Shown piece by piece: positions 28,061 to 36,637 of a DNA stretch of 64,000 bases. Numbering within the stretch: the first letter of the stretch is position 1; the number at the start of each line of letters is the position of its first letter. The translations under genes were made by a program, and so were the position numbers. The stretch lies in the NCBI RefSeq assembly GCF_000447755.1, contig NZ_AUNE01000036.1, positions 57,333 to 121,332 of the forward strand, in the 5' to 3' direction. This DNA comes from Bacteriovorax sp. BSW11_IV. GTDB taxonomy: Bacteria; Bdellovibrionota; Bacteriovoracia; Bacteriovoracales; Bacteriovoracaceae. The notes beneath the pieces were generated by a model. It worked only from the letters and a program-made list of their open reading frames with translations, ran no database searches and had not been told where the DNA came from.

Positions 28061-29095
28061 ATGAGTTCATTTTACGAGTTAAGCTATAACGAGCTTAAAG
28101 ACATTATTACTGCCAATGGCCTATCCGCTCGCGGGGCCAATGTTCTTTATAATTGGCATTATAAAAAGAAAAACTTTGAACCTTGTGTTGAAGATTTGTC
28201 TAAAGGGACAAAAGAGCTTGTTTATGGCGCAATGTCATTTGGCCTACCTCGAATTTCGCATATTCAAAAGGCATCAGATTTAACAGTAAAGTTTTTATTT
28301 GAACTGGAAGATGGCAGTAAAGTCGAGACTGTTCTTATTCCTTTTAACCGAAAATACAGCGTGTGCCTTTCCACTCAAGTGGGATGTGCTATGAAGTGTT
28401 CGTTTTGTTTCACTGGCATGCAAGGCCTTAAGAGAAATTTAAAAGTTCACGAAATTATTGGTCAGCTGATGATGGTCCATAAGTGGTTAGGTGAGAATAG
28501 ACCTGGACCCGATGCCCGAATTCTAAATGTTGTTTTTATGGGACAAGGTGAACCACTTCATAATTTTGATGCTGTTAAAAAGGCCTGTGATATTCTCATC
28601 GCTCAAGAGGGCGCCTCAATGGCCGCGCAAAGAATAACTGTATCAACTTCAGGCTATTTGCCAGGACTTATGCGCTGGAAAGATGAGATGCCAGGTGTGA
28701 ATCTTGCTCTATCGCTTCATTCGCCATTTGATGAAATTAGAAATGAACTCATTCCTATTAATCAGCGCTATCCTCTAAAAGAAGTACTCAAATTTATCGA
28801 TGATATTCCTCTTCATCGCAAACAATTTGTTACTTACGAGTATTTATTAATTAAAAATTTAAATGACTCCGAAGAAGACGCCAAAGCTCTTGCAGAGCTT
28901 TTAAAAGATAAAAGGGCCATTATCAATTTGATTCCTTTTAATCCCGTTCCAGGGAGCCATTATCAAAGACCTGAACTCTCTACTGTTAGGGCCTTTGAAG
29001 AAGTTTTAGTGAGTTATAAGATTCCTACGATGGTTCGCGTGACAAAGGGTGATGATATCTTGGCCGCCTGTGGCCAGCTGAACACAAATAGCTAG
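28061..29095 (+). CDS. rlmN: 23S rRNA/tRNA adenine-C2 methyltransferase
   Basis: A 344-residue RlmN, a radical SAM enzyme methylating A2503 of 23S rRNA and A37 of some tRNAs. Cluster cysteines C109, C113 and C116 (CAMKCSFC) are followed by FTGMQG. The catalytic Cys near the C-terminus (AACGQL, ~C337) is present, as is the family motif FMGQGEPL. Length is typical. It has its own promoter region divergent from sdhC. Confidence 0.95.
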   Translation: MSSFYELSYNELKDIITANGLSARGANVLYNWHYKKKNFEPCVEDLSKGTKELVYGAMSFGLPRISHIQKASDLTVKFLFELEDGSKVETVLIPFNRKYSVCLSTQVGCAMKCSFCFTGMQGLKRNLKVHEIIGQLMMVHKWLGENRPGPDARILNVVFMGQGEPLHNFDAVKKACDILIAQEGASMAAQRITVSTSGYLPGLMRWKDEMPGVNLALSLHSPFDEIRNELIPINQRYPLKEVLKFIDDIPLHRKQFVTYEYLLIKNLNDSEEDAKALAELLKDKRAIINLIPFNPVPGSHYQRPELSTVRAFEEVLVSYKIPTMVRVTKGDDILAACGQLNTNS

Positions 29096-29208
29096 ACCCT
29101 CACACTTTCATATAAAAATTGTATAGATAGTATTGTTTTTCTAAGCTTTACCGCATAGATCTATTTACATATAAAGCCCACACGAACTGATTAAAAAAGG
29201 GATCTAAT

Positions 29209-29616
29209 ATGAAATCAATTATTCTACTTATGGCACTGACTTTAAATACTTCAATCTTTGCTGCCGATTTTTTAACTCGCGCTCAAAATAATAAAATCCT
29301 GCTAGAAATCGATAATATCTGTGGTGATACATGGTGCGAAGGGGATTTTAACTTTAACTTCCCTGAACTTACTTGTGATGATGTCACGGCAACTTGTACT
29401 CTTTCAGTTTATTTGTTTGACGGTTATAATGACACTGATGGTGATCCAGAATACTTTATGGGTAAATGTGAGTTCACTGGAATAACAAGTTATGAGCAGA
29501 TGATTGAACAAGGGCCGAGATGGTCTCACTTGAATCAAGAATTTTATGAAAATATCACAGACTGTATTACTGAACTTGAAGATGAAGCACGACCTGTGAT
29601 TTTTCCAAACGAATAA
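29209..29616 (+). CDS. Small acidic Cys-rich exported protein
   Basis: A 135-residue protein with signal peptide MKSIILLMALTLNTSIFAA. The mature part is acidic with six Cys (ICGDTWC, LTCDD, ATCTL, KCEF, DCITE), consistent with three disulfides. AAGGGATC precedes the ATG. It is followed 11 bases later by the DCC-family thiol gene, a suggestive pairing. No family recognised. Confidence 0.6.
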   Translation: MKSIILLMALTLNTSIFAADFLTRAQNNKILLEIDNICGDTWCEGDFNFNFPELTCDDVTATCTLSVYLFDGYNDTDGDPEYFMGKCEFTGITSYEQMIEQGPRWSHLNQEFYENITDCITELEDEARPVIFPNE

Positions 29617-29627
29617 ATAGGATAAAT

Positions 29628-30023
29628 ATGGCAAAGACGATAATCGTATATTTCGATGGAGATTGCGCTCTTTGCCACTTCTTTGTAGGCTTTGTTCTAA
29701 AGCGTGATCGTAAAAGATTGTTCAGATATACTTCTTTGCAGGGCAATTATGCTAAAGATCATTTAGTAAGTGCCCTGAGAGAAAGTTTTGATAGTGTCGT
29801 TGTAACTGTTGATGACACTTTCTATATAAAGTCCAAGGCCGTTTTCTTTATTTTCTCTCTTCTTTCTTTTCCATGGCCTGTTCTTTCACTGTGCCGTTTT
29901 CTTCCACGCTTTATTACAGATTGGTGTTACGATCTTGTGGCAGTGAATAGAAAGAAATTCTTTCCTGGTAAGAGTGTTTGTCCCATGCCAAAACCTTCTG
30001 AACGTCAGCTTTTCTTGGATTGA
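29628..30023 (+). CDS. DCC family thiol-disulfide oxidoreductase-like protein
   Basis: A 131-residue DUF393/DCC protein. The defining motif FDGDCALC is at residues 9-16, with the CxxC at 13 and 16. A hydrophobic middle segment and a C-terminal [11 protein letters not shown]...C match the family layout. The redox role is predicted from the fold; the substrate is unknown. Its last 110 bases overlap the end of the convergent TauE-like gene. It is probably co-transcribed with the Cys-rich exported gene upstream. Confidence 0.8.
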   Translation: MAKTIIVYFDGDCALCHFFVGFVLKRDRKRLFRYTSLQGNYAKDHLVSALRESFDSVVVTVDDTFYIKSKAVFFIFSLLSFPWPVLSLCRFLPRFITDWCYDLVAVNRKKFFPGKSVCPMPKPSERQLFLD

Positions 30024-30786
30024 ATTCACTTACAAGTTTGTCTTTATTTTTGTAGAGGATGAAAAATCCCATAATAATAAGAAAGACAGCGAAAACTTTT
30101 TTCAATTTAGCACTTGATATGTAAGAGCTTAAATGGCCGCCAATTAGCGATCCTATAACGGTAACTGTTGTGAAGATAGACAGGAACATCCATGGAATTT
30201 CAATGGTGCCAATATAGCCAACAAAGCCGCTAAATGAGTTAAAGGCAATAATGAGTAGACTCGTTCCCACGGCCACTTTCATGGAGACTCCCGTTAGTAG
30301 TACCAGGGCAGGAACAATGAGAAAACCTCCACCAACGCCAACTATACCAGTGATAATTCCTACGATAAAGGCCTGGATAAGAATGAGGGTTTTTTTAATT
30401 TCTTTTGTTTCATTTTCATCTTCTTTCTCATTTGTCTTTTGACCTTTAAACATAAAAATTGCGGCCAATAGCATAATGATGGCAAAGAGAATAAGCTGAG
30501 TGCTGCCATCCATTAGTTTTGAGAGTCTTGCCCCTAAAAAGGCCCCGAGCATGGCCATGGGAGCAAAGATAAAAGCTATTTTGAAATTTACATTTTTTTT
30601 ACGAGCATGTCCAAGGGCCGAGATTAGTGCAGTCACCCCAACTATAACTAAGCTTAGAGCAATTGAGGATTTTGCTGGCATCTCTAGAACATAGACGAGG
30701 ATAGGCACTGTGAGGATTGAGCCTCCGCCACCTAGAAGTCCAAGACTGATACCGATAAATAATGCTAAAAAATATCCAATAGTCAT
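29914..30786 (-). CDS. TauE/SafE family sulfite/anion exporter-like permease
   Basis: A 290-residue membrane protein with about eight helices and the duplicated glycine-rich motifs of TauE/Saf[13 protein letters not shown] near the start and [13 protein letters not shown] after a hydrophilic loop (~residues 128-160, KEDENETKE). It probably exports sulfite or another sulfur anion. The core ends near [10 protein letters not shown]. The final ~40 residues form a tail antisense to the DCC gene and are not expected for the family. An FNR-like site lies 54 bases upstream, and a Crp/Fnr regulator gene is next door. Confidence 0.85.
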   Translation of the reverse strand: MTIGYFLALFIGISLGLLGGGGSILTVPILVYVLEMPAKSSIALSLVIVGVTALISALGHARKKNVNFKIAFIFAPMAMLGAFLGARLSKLMDGSTQLILFAIIMLLAAIFMFKGQKTNEKEDENETKEIKKTLILIQAFIVGIITGIVGVGGGFLIVPALVLLTGVSMKVAVGTSLLIIAFNSFSGFVGYIGTIEIPWMFLSIFTTVTVIGSLIGGHLSSYISSAKLKKVFAVFLIIMGFFILYKNKDKLVSEFNPRKADVQKVLAWDKHSYQERISFYSLPQDRNTNL

Positions 30787-30839
30787 AATAATCTCCCCGT
30801 CATTCTAACTATAATGACATAGAGAAAGTTGTGAGTGTT

Positions 30840-30853
30840 ATGATCTTAATCAA
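30840..30853. promoter_or_regulatory. FNR-like site upstream of the TauE-like gene
   Basis: ATGAT-CTTA-ATCAA on the plus strand; read from the minus strand it is TTGAT-TAAG-ATCAT, nine of ten bases of the FNR consensus TTGAT-N4-ATCAA. It lies between the Crp/Fnr gene stop (30856) and the TauE-like start (30786), so it can serve the permease. Confidence 0.55.
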
Positions 30854-30855
30854 AC

Positions 30856-31500
30856 TTAATCGTTAAAGGCCTCAGATTCCAATAAGGCAACGGGGTCTTT
30901 AATATGGATGGCCCTACCTTCTTTATAGATATGGCCCTCTTGTTCGAGCTGGCCAAGCACACGCGAAACTGTCTCGGTCTTAGCTCCAGAGAACTCACCA
31001 ATTTCTCTGCGCGTCCATTGATAGTCTGGGTAGCGATTCTTTAGAAAAATAAGGGCCTCTATAATGCGGCCATAGACTTTTTTTCCACTCATATCTTTTA
31101 GACGTAGCTCTGATCGTCTAAGTTCTTTTGCTAAAATTTTTGCAATTAACACTGCGGCCTTGGGGTGAGTGTTGATTGTAAGATAGAAAATTTCTTTGGG
31201 CACCATCAGCACTTTTGTTTTACAAAGAGTGTGGGCGCTGGCGTGATAATGCTCTTCACTGATGAGAGATCTATGACCAAAGATAAAGCCTTTACCAAAG
31301 ACCCTAAGGAGGGCCTCTTGGCCGTTAATACTTAGACTTGTCAAAGAAACGAGTCCTTCATCTATAAAAAAAAGATGGTGGGGAGTATCTCCCTCATCGT
31401 AAATTTTCTCTGCGCTATTAAATTCCTTGTGAGAAATTTCTTGCGGGTACTCTTTTTTAATAATAGAGATCAGGTCTTCGCCATAATTATGTAATTTCAT
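30856..31500 (-). CDS. Crp/Fnr family transcriptional regulator
   Basis: A 214-residue regulator: a cyclic-nucleotide-binding-type beta-roll (residues ~15-130, with LFFIDEG and GFIFGHRS), a long dimer helix, and a C-terminal Crp-type winged helix (RREIGEFSGAKTETVSRVLGQL). The only Cys lies in the sensor domain, so there is no N-terminal 4Fe-4S Cys set as in FNR. ATG at 31500; the longer frame to 31551 is rejected. It is adjacent to the TauE-like gene and divergent from the MBL-fold gene, both of which have FNR-like boxes. Confidence 0.85.
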   Translation of the reverse strand: MKLHNYGEDLISIIKKEYPQEISHKEFNSAEKIYDEGDTPHHLFFIDEGLVSLTSLSINGQEALLRVFGKGFIFGHRSLISEEHYHASAHTLCKTKVLMVPKEIFYLTINTHPKAAVLIAKILAKELRRSELRLKDMSGKKVYGRIIEALIFLKNRYPDYQWTRREIGEFSGAKTETVSRVLGQLEQEGHIYKEGRAIHIKDPVALLESEAFND

Positions 31501-31553
31501 ACTATTATTGTGCCCTTTTCGATTCTTTAATTCAACAAGAATGAAAGGCAACT

Positions 31554-31567
31554 TTGACGAAGATCAT
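31554..31567. promoter_or_regulatory. FNR-like site between regulator and MBL-fold genes
   Basis: TTGAC-GAAG-ATCAT differs from TTGAT-N4-ATCAA at two positions and lies 52 bases before the MBL-fold start and 54 before the divergent regulator start. It resembles the site at 30840, suggesting one regulator. Confidence 0.5.
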
Positions 31568-31618
31568 TTTACGTTTTGATTTTTTTTGTCATAATCAATC
31601 TCAACTATGGAGGATTGT

Positions 31619-32473
31619 ATGAAAATTGAAGCCCTGTTTGATGAAAGTACATATACGATGACATATATCGTTTTTGATGAGGCCACAAAAGATGCTGTGG
31701 TTATTGATCCTGTTCTTGATTACGATTCTTTTTCGGGAAAATTAAATCATAACAGTTACCACAAGGTGCTAGAGTATATTAACGCTCATAAGTTAAATGT
31801 TCACTTCGTTCTTGAAACTCATGCGCACGCTGACCACTTGAGTTCTTCACAATTATTTAAGAAGGACTTTCCTGGTGTAAAAATTGGAATCGGGAAGAAT
31901 ATTACTCAAGTTCAAGAAACCTTTAAAGAGATTTTTAACCTTGAAGATTTAAAGGTTGATGGTTCTCAATTTGACTCTCTATTTGCCGATGGTGAAGAGT
32001 TTAATGCTGGAGTCTTGAAATTTAAGGTTTTCAATACACCTGGTCACACTCCTGCATGCGTGAGCTATTACATCAATGATTCTCTTTTTGTTGGTGACGC
32101 TATTTTCATGCCTGATTATGGAACAGGTCGTTGTGACTTTCCAAAAGGTGATGCAAAAGCTCTCTATAACTCTGTTCATAATATTATTTATTCTCTTCCT
32201 AAAGAGACTAAGATTTATGTTGGTCATGATTATATGCCAGGTGGCCGTCCTCTTGAATATAAGACAACGGTACAAGCTTCAATGGATGCCAATATTCAAT
32301 TAAAGGGTGGTACTTCAGAGGCAGACTTTATTAAGTTCAGAACAACTCGTGATGCGACATTACAAGCTCCTCGATTGTTGTTGCCTAGTATTCAAGTCAA
32401 TATCAATGCAGGTGAGTTACCTGAAAAAGAGAATAATGGTATTCGCTATCTCAAGTTACCAATAGTTGAGTAA
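31619..32473 (+). CDS. MBL-fold hydrolase, persulfide dioxygenase-like
   Basis: A 284-residue metallo-beta-lactamase-fold protein. Metal ligands are visible: H68-x-H70-x-D72-H73, then GHTPAC and VGDAIF, and VGHDY near residue 206. These match the ETHE1/Blh-type (glyoxalase II-like) group, which oxidises glutathione persulfide using one iron. The start at 31619 follows GGAGG at 31609-31613; the ATG at 31607 overlaps that site. With the sulfur permease and Crp/Fnr regulator next to it, a sulfide detoxification role is likely but inferred. No rhodanese domain is attached. Confidence 0.8.
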   Translation: MKIEALFDESTYTMTYIVFDEATKDAVVIDPVLDYDSFSGKLNHNSYHKVLEYINAHKLNVHFVLETHAHADHLSSSQLFKKDFPGVKIGIGKNITQVQETFKEIFNLEDLKVDGSQFDSLFADGEEFNAGVLKFKVFNTPGHTPACVSYYINDSLFVGDAIFMPDYGTGRCDFPKGDAKALYNSVHNIIYSLPKETKIYVGHDYMPGGRPLEYKTTVQASMDANIQLKGGTSEADFIKFRTTRDATLQAPRLLLPSIQVNINAGELPEKENNGIRYLKLPIVE

Positions 32474-32486
32474 ATATTCTAAAAAG

Positions 32487-32514
32487 AGCGTTGGCCAACT
32501 TTAGGGTCAACGCT
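32487..32514 (+). terminator. Possible terminator hairpin
   Basis: AGCGTTG and CAACGCT pair over an imperfect interior after the MBL-fold gene stop. The downstream T content is low, so this is weak. Confidence 0.4.
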
Positions 32515-32641
32515 ATTACCTATATCTTAAAGTTCCTTTGAATTTCAAATTCTAAATACCTGATTGTTTCGTGTCGTTTGGCCTAAGTATTTCTTATTTT
32601 GTTTTTTATCCATGAAGTGAGTAAATTTAAAGGATAACATT

Positions 32642-34804
32642 ATGATGAGAAATATTATTCACTTTCTATCCATTGTCCTTTTTTATTTTACCCTAGGAAG
32701 ACTTGGGCACGTTTTTATTTTGAGTGAATATAAGCTCTCTTTGTTACTACCAGCGATGGCCTTTGCTATTGTCATTGGTAAAGAAAGAAGGGTTTCTGAC
32801 TTTGTCGCTATTTTCACCGGTGGGGTGGCGTTAGAAATTTATAACTTTCATGACTTTGGTCGTGGCCTTGCCAATCCTTTGATCATTCTTGTCTGTGCTT
32901 TGGCGCGCATGCTACCACCACTAGCGATCAGCTATATTTTCGACAATAGAAATAAGGCGTATTTTTATAATTCCTGGGAGAAGTTTTGCTCATTTTTTTG
33001 TGTCTCTCTTATCTCCAGTGCTGTGACATCTTTTCTTATCTTCTTTAGTTATGATCATTTCATAGGGGGTGGGGAGTTTTATATTGGAACTTCTCTTAGC
33101 TTTTTTTGTGCGACATTTTTGAGTGTTGTTCATTTGGCCCCCTTATTTCTTTATATTTGGCATAAGAAAAATCACTTTTATTCAAAACAACACTTTGGAC
33201 CACTTGAATTGGTATTTATATCAATGCTATTCATCCTCTCCTTTATATTTACGGGAGGTCATAGTATTTTTGCCATTCATGGCGATCTATTCTTTCTCGT
33301 TTGTATACAGGCCTTCTTTTTTCTTTTTACATTTGTTTCAAGTTATTTCTTTTTCCGCTTTCTTTTATCTTTTGATCTTAAAAGTAAGGACTATCGTCAC
33401 TTGGCCATAAATATTCTCTCTCAAATGTTACTCACTTCCTTCTATGTGAGTTTCTATTTGTTTGACTTCAAGACGGGGACCACGGTTCACAACGAAAAGA
33501 TCTCATTGATTTCAATTTTTCTTCTTTTTATGGGGCTGAGTGCCGCAACATGTGTAAGCTTTTTATTTTATATTTATGAAAACGCCAGATTATCATTATT
33601 AGATTTTGATAAGATTAAAAAGAATACCAATGATCTTCTTATTTCAAAGAGTGTATTCCTCTCAAATATGGGTTTAGAAATACGAAATCCTATGAATGGA
33701 ATTCTTGGTATGATTGAAGTTTTGGAAGAGGGAAGTTTAAATAATGATCAAAAAAGTATCGTCTCTGCCATTAAAACATCATCTCTATCTTTACTGTCTA
33801 CAGTAAATGATATCTTAGATTTTTCTCGTGTTGAGACTGATAGTTTTAAAATTGAACACAAAAATTTTATCATGAAAAATATTTTAGGAGCGCTCCTTAC
33901 ATATTTTAATGATCACACTCAAGATAAGAATCTCACGCTTAAAATCGAACTGGATGAAAGATTACCGCGTGTTCTTAAAGGTGACGGAGATAAAATTAGA
34001 CAAATCTTGAAGAACCTTCTCGATAATTCAATAAAGTTTTCCAACTTTGGCGATGTTTTCATGGGGATTACACTGAAGGATGTCGATCTTTCAAATAATG
34101 CTTATCTTTTAGAATTTAAAATTTCTGATCAAGGTATAGGAATTCCTAAAAGTAGGCTGCAAAATATTTTTAAACCTTTCAATGCCCAACAATTTGATAA
34201 TATGAAATCCCATCACAATCATGGTGCTGGACTTGGCCTTGTTGTCTGTCAGAAAATTGTTAAATATATGGGAGGGGATATTTCTGTTGAGAGTGAAATT
34301 GGTCGAGGTACAACATTTAAAGTTACTCTTGAATTAGAAAAAGGAGATTTGGATTTAGAGCAAACCCATAATCAAGATTTTGATATTAGTGAGTTTTCAG
34401 AAAATTACCCGGCCGACATTCTAGTCGTTGAGGATAATCCTATAAATAGGGATGTGATTGTTCGCTTCCTTGAGCGCCTAGGTTATGAACCTGAGGTTGC
34501 ACAAAATGGTAAAGAGGCCTGTGAGGCCTTTCGCTACAAAAGCTATGATCTAGTATTAATGGATCTTCAAATGCCCATTTTGGACGGTATGGAGGCCTCG
34601 AAAATCATATTAAAAGAGAGTAAAGGTAGTAAAAAACCTATAATAATTGCTCTCACTGCAAACGTTTATCAAAAAGATAAAGAGAGTTGCTTTGCTATTG
34701 GAATGTCTGATTTTCTTCTAAAGCCAGTTGATCGAATAAGTCTACAAAAGACATTGGAAAAGCATTTGATAATCAGGCAAATGGAAAAAGGTAATTTTAA
34801 ATGA
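32642..34804 (+). CDS. Hybrid sensor kinase-like protein lacking the phosphoacceptor His
   Basis: A 720-residue protein with about eight or nine N-terminal transmembrane helices (1-310), a HisKA-like dimerisation region, an ATPase domain and a receiver (~595-715). The H-box reads FLSNMGLEIRNPMNG: the expected His (MSHEIRTP) is Leu345 (TTA at 33674-33676). The ATPase appears intact: NLLDNSIKF (N), DQGIGIP (G1), GAGLGLVVC (G2). The receiver has VVEDN, the phosphorylatable D641 (MDLQMP) and a KP motif. It may therefore use ATP without its own His, or act through a partner. It overlaps the HD-GYP gene by 4 bases. Confidence 0.85.
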   Translation: MMRNIIHFLSIVLFYFTLGRLGHVFILSEYKLSLLLPAMAFAIVIGKERRVSDFVAIFTGGVALEIYNFHDFGRGLANPLIILVCALARMLPPLAISYIFDNRNKAYFYNSWEKFCSFFCVSLISSAVTSFLIFFSYDHFIGGGEFYIGTSLSFFCATFLSVVHLAPLFLYIWHKKNHFYSKQHFGPLELVFISMLFILSFIFTGGHSIFAIHGDLFFLVCIQAFFFLFTFVSSYFFFRFLLSFDLKSKDYRHLAINILSQMLLTSFYVSFYLFDFKTGTTVHNEKISLISIFLLFMGLSAATCVSFLFYIYENARLSLLDFDKIKKNTNDLLISKSVFLSNMGLEIRNPMNGILGMIEVLEEGSLNNDQKSIVSAIKTSSLSLLSTVNDILDFSRVETDSFKIEHKNFIMKNILGALLTYFNDHTQDKNLTLKIELDERLPRVLKGDGDKIRQILKNLLDNSIKFSNFGDVFMGITLKDVDLSNNAYLLEFKISDQGIGIPKSRLQNIFKPFNAQQFDNMKSHHNHGAGLGLVVCQKIVKYMGGDISVESEIGRGTTFKVTLELEKGDLDLEQTHNQDFDISEFSENYPADILVVEDNPINRDVIVRFLERLGYEPEVAQNGKEACEAFRYKSYDLVLMDLQMPILDGMEASKIILKESKGSKKPIIIALTANVYQKDKESCFAIGMSDFLLKPVDRISLQKTLEKHLIIRQMEKGNFK

Positions 34805-36033
34805 GATTGTTATTTGTTGATGAACTGAAAGTTTTGTCTGATGTGGATGTCCTTCTTATTGAAGGGGTAATGGATGCTGATATTTCCTATGAGAATTTAA
34901 ATCAACTCGTAGATAATTTCAATCCAAGCAAAGATGAATTGGCCGTTATTGTTAGTTCTTCGGATCCAGAGCCAAATAAAATTATCAAACAAATTGAAAA
35001 TGAAAAAATTCCCTTTGTGAATTTGAATCTCATTAAGAATATAGATGTGGATAGTGTTTCCGTGGCCATACAGGAAAGATTGGGGCTCAATGCGATTAAT
35101 CATCCCTATCCAAAACTAAATTATGAGTCCACTCTTCTCACAAACGGACGTTTTGATATCTACCTTAGACTCTCAGAAAGTAAGTATGTCAAAATTTATG
35201 AGGCCAACAGTATTGGCCTTGAGCAAATTATTGAACAATACACAATTAAAGGTGTGCGTAATTTCTATCTAAATGAGGATGATTTCTTTTTCTACCTTGA
35301 TTCGTTAAAAGTACGTTTTTTAAATAAGTCAGAAGACCCCCATGAAAACCAATCGCTTCAAATTTCTTTAGTCGAGGCCATTCAAGAAAAAGTAAAGGCC
35401 CTTGGTGTTAGTCAAGATATCGTGTCCGAAGTTAATTTGGTAACGAATAGGCTTTTTGATGAAATAGAAAATAGTGGTCGCATCGTTTATGAAAAGATCC
35501 AACATCTAAAGGAATCTCGACATTTCTATGAACACTGTCTTTTGATTACTTATCTTGCTCCAGCAATTGCCAGAGAGCTTGGCTTTTTCTCTCGTGGCAT
35601 TGTTGAAAAAATTGTTTATGCTGCAATTTTTCATGATATTGCTTTTAATGAGGATGATCATCATCTTGCTAAGTATTTCGATGAAAAAGAGATTACTACT
35701 TTACGTTGGCAAGACATAAAAAAAATAAAGAATCATCCTTTCGAAGCACAGGGGATTGTATCTAGTCTAAAGTTTACTCCTCCTGATGTTGAAATGATTA
35801 TTCTTGGCCACCACGAAAGACCAGATGGCACAGGTTTTCCTAAAGGACTTAGAGGAGATCAAGTTCCGCTTATTGCTTGTTTATTTATCGTAGTAGAGGA
35901 TTTTGTTTCAAAGTATTACACATCAAATAAAGGTGAATTTGCACTTGAACAATGTCTAGAAATGATTAGACCAGTTTATAATGTCGGAAATTTTAAAAAG
36001 ATATTCTCTGGATTAGAGTCTTTGTTGAAATAA
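34801..36033 (+). CDS. HD-GYP domain protein with non-canonical N-terminal half
   Basis: A 410-residue protein. The C-terminal half is an HD-GYP-type phosphohydrolase: HD at 278-279, NHPFEAQG, GHHERPDG, and a GTGFP replacing the usual GYP. The GK following HD in canonical members is replaced by Ala-Phe. The N-terminal ~200 residues look receiver-like in places but lack a clear phosphorylation Asp. HD-GYP enzymes hydrolyse cyclic-di-GMP; activity here is plausible, not certain. ATGA overlap with the hybrid kinase gene indicates coupled translation and joint signalling. Confidence 0.8.
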   Translation: MRLLFVDELKVLSDVDVLLIEGVMDADISYENLNQLVDNFNPSKDELAVIVSSSDPEPNKIIKQIENEKIPFVNLNLIKNIDVDSVSVAIQERLGLNAINHPYPKLNYESTLLTNGRFDIYLRLSESKYVKIYEANSIGLEQIIEQYTIKGVRNFYLNEDDFFFYLDSLKVRFLNKSEDPHENQSLQISLVEAIQEKVKALGVSQDIVSEVNLVTNRLFDEIENSGRIVYEKIQHLKESRHFYEHCLLITYLAPAIARELGFFSRGIVEKIVYAAIFHDIAFNEDDHHLAKYFDEKEITTLRWQDIKKIKNHPFEAQGIVSSLKFTPPDVEMIILGHHERPDGTGFPKGLRGDQVPLIACLFIVVEDFVSKYYTSNKGEFALEQCLEMIRPVYNVGNFKKIFSGLESLLK

Positions 36034-36062
36034 AAAGGGTCATTTCTGACCCTCTTTTTTTA
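36032..36062. terminator. Bidirectional intrinsic terminator
   Basis: AGGGTCA (36036-36042) and TGACCCT (36047-36053) form a 7-bp stem with a TTTC loop. Flanking A-run and T-run can serve both the HD-GYP gene (+) and the YceI-like gene (-). Confidence 0.85.
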
Positions 36063-36629
36063 GTTACATTTTACGCTTTCAGTATTTGCAACAAGCTGAA
36101 TGTTTACATCATTCCATGTTTTACCTTCATGTAGTGCAAAACAAGCTTTGTTAAGTTTTTTCAATTGATCGTTAAGAGCAAAATCGAATACATCGATAGT
36201 TCCGTTAGCAACAATCTTGTTGTCTTCAAGAGCGTATTTCATTGGAACTTCAATTGTTTTACCATTTAAAGTAATAGCAACATTAACTTTCTTGTCAGTT
36301 ACCTTTAAAACCTTTCCTGTGATTTTTCCTGGGTTTTTGAAAAGTGAGAAAAAGTTTTTATTGATATTTGCATCTCTAGCAGCATCTTTTGTTGAAGAAG
36401 TATTTGTATCAATAGTGAAAGTTGCAGTGCTCATCAGGTCTTGAGCATTTTTTGCTGTTGTGGCCACGATCGAAGTATTTGTAAATGTACCATTTACTCC
36501 TGCCTTAGCTGGTGTTTTAAAAGCTGTCCAAGTTACTTGGGGAACATCTTTAGTTAGAGCAACACAGTCTGCCGCCATCGAAGATAGAGATAGTGTTGTT
36601 AGGGCAATAGCTGCCATCATTTTTTTCAT
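36060..36629 (-). CDS. YceI-like periplasmic protein
   Basis: A 189-residue protein with signal peptide MKKMMAAIALTTLSLSSMAA. The mature part begins with VTWTAFKT and GVNGTF, the YceI pattern, followed by alternating strands typical of this lipocalin-like isoprenoid-binding fold. The C-terminal WNDVNIQL also fits. AGGAG precedes the ATG, 8 bases after the phosphodiesterase stop, so the two may be co-transcribed. Ligand unknown. Confidence 0.75.
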   Translation of the reverse strand: MKKMMAAIALTTLSLSSMAADCVALTKDVPQVTWTAFKTPAKAGVNGTFTNTSIVATTAKNAQDLMSTATFTIDTNTSSTKDAARDANINKNFFSLFKNPGKITGKVLKVTDKKVNVAITLNGKTIEVPMKYALEDNKIVANGTIDVFDFALNDQLKKLNKACFALHEGKTWNDVNIQLVANTESVKCN

Positions 36630-36637
36630 AAATTCTC

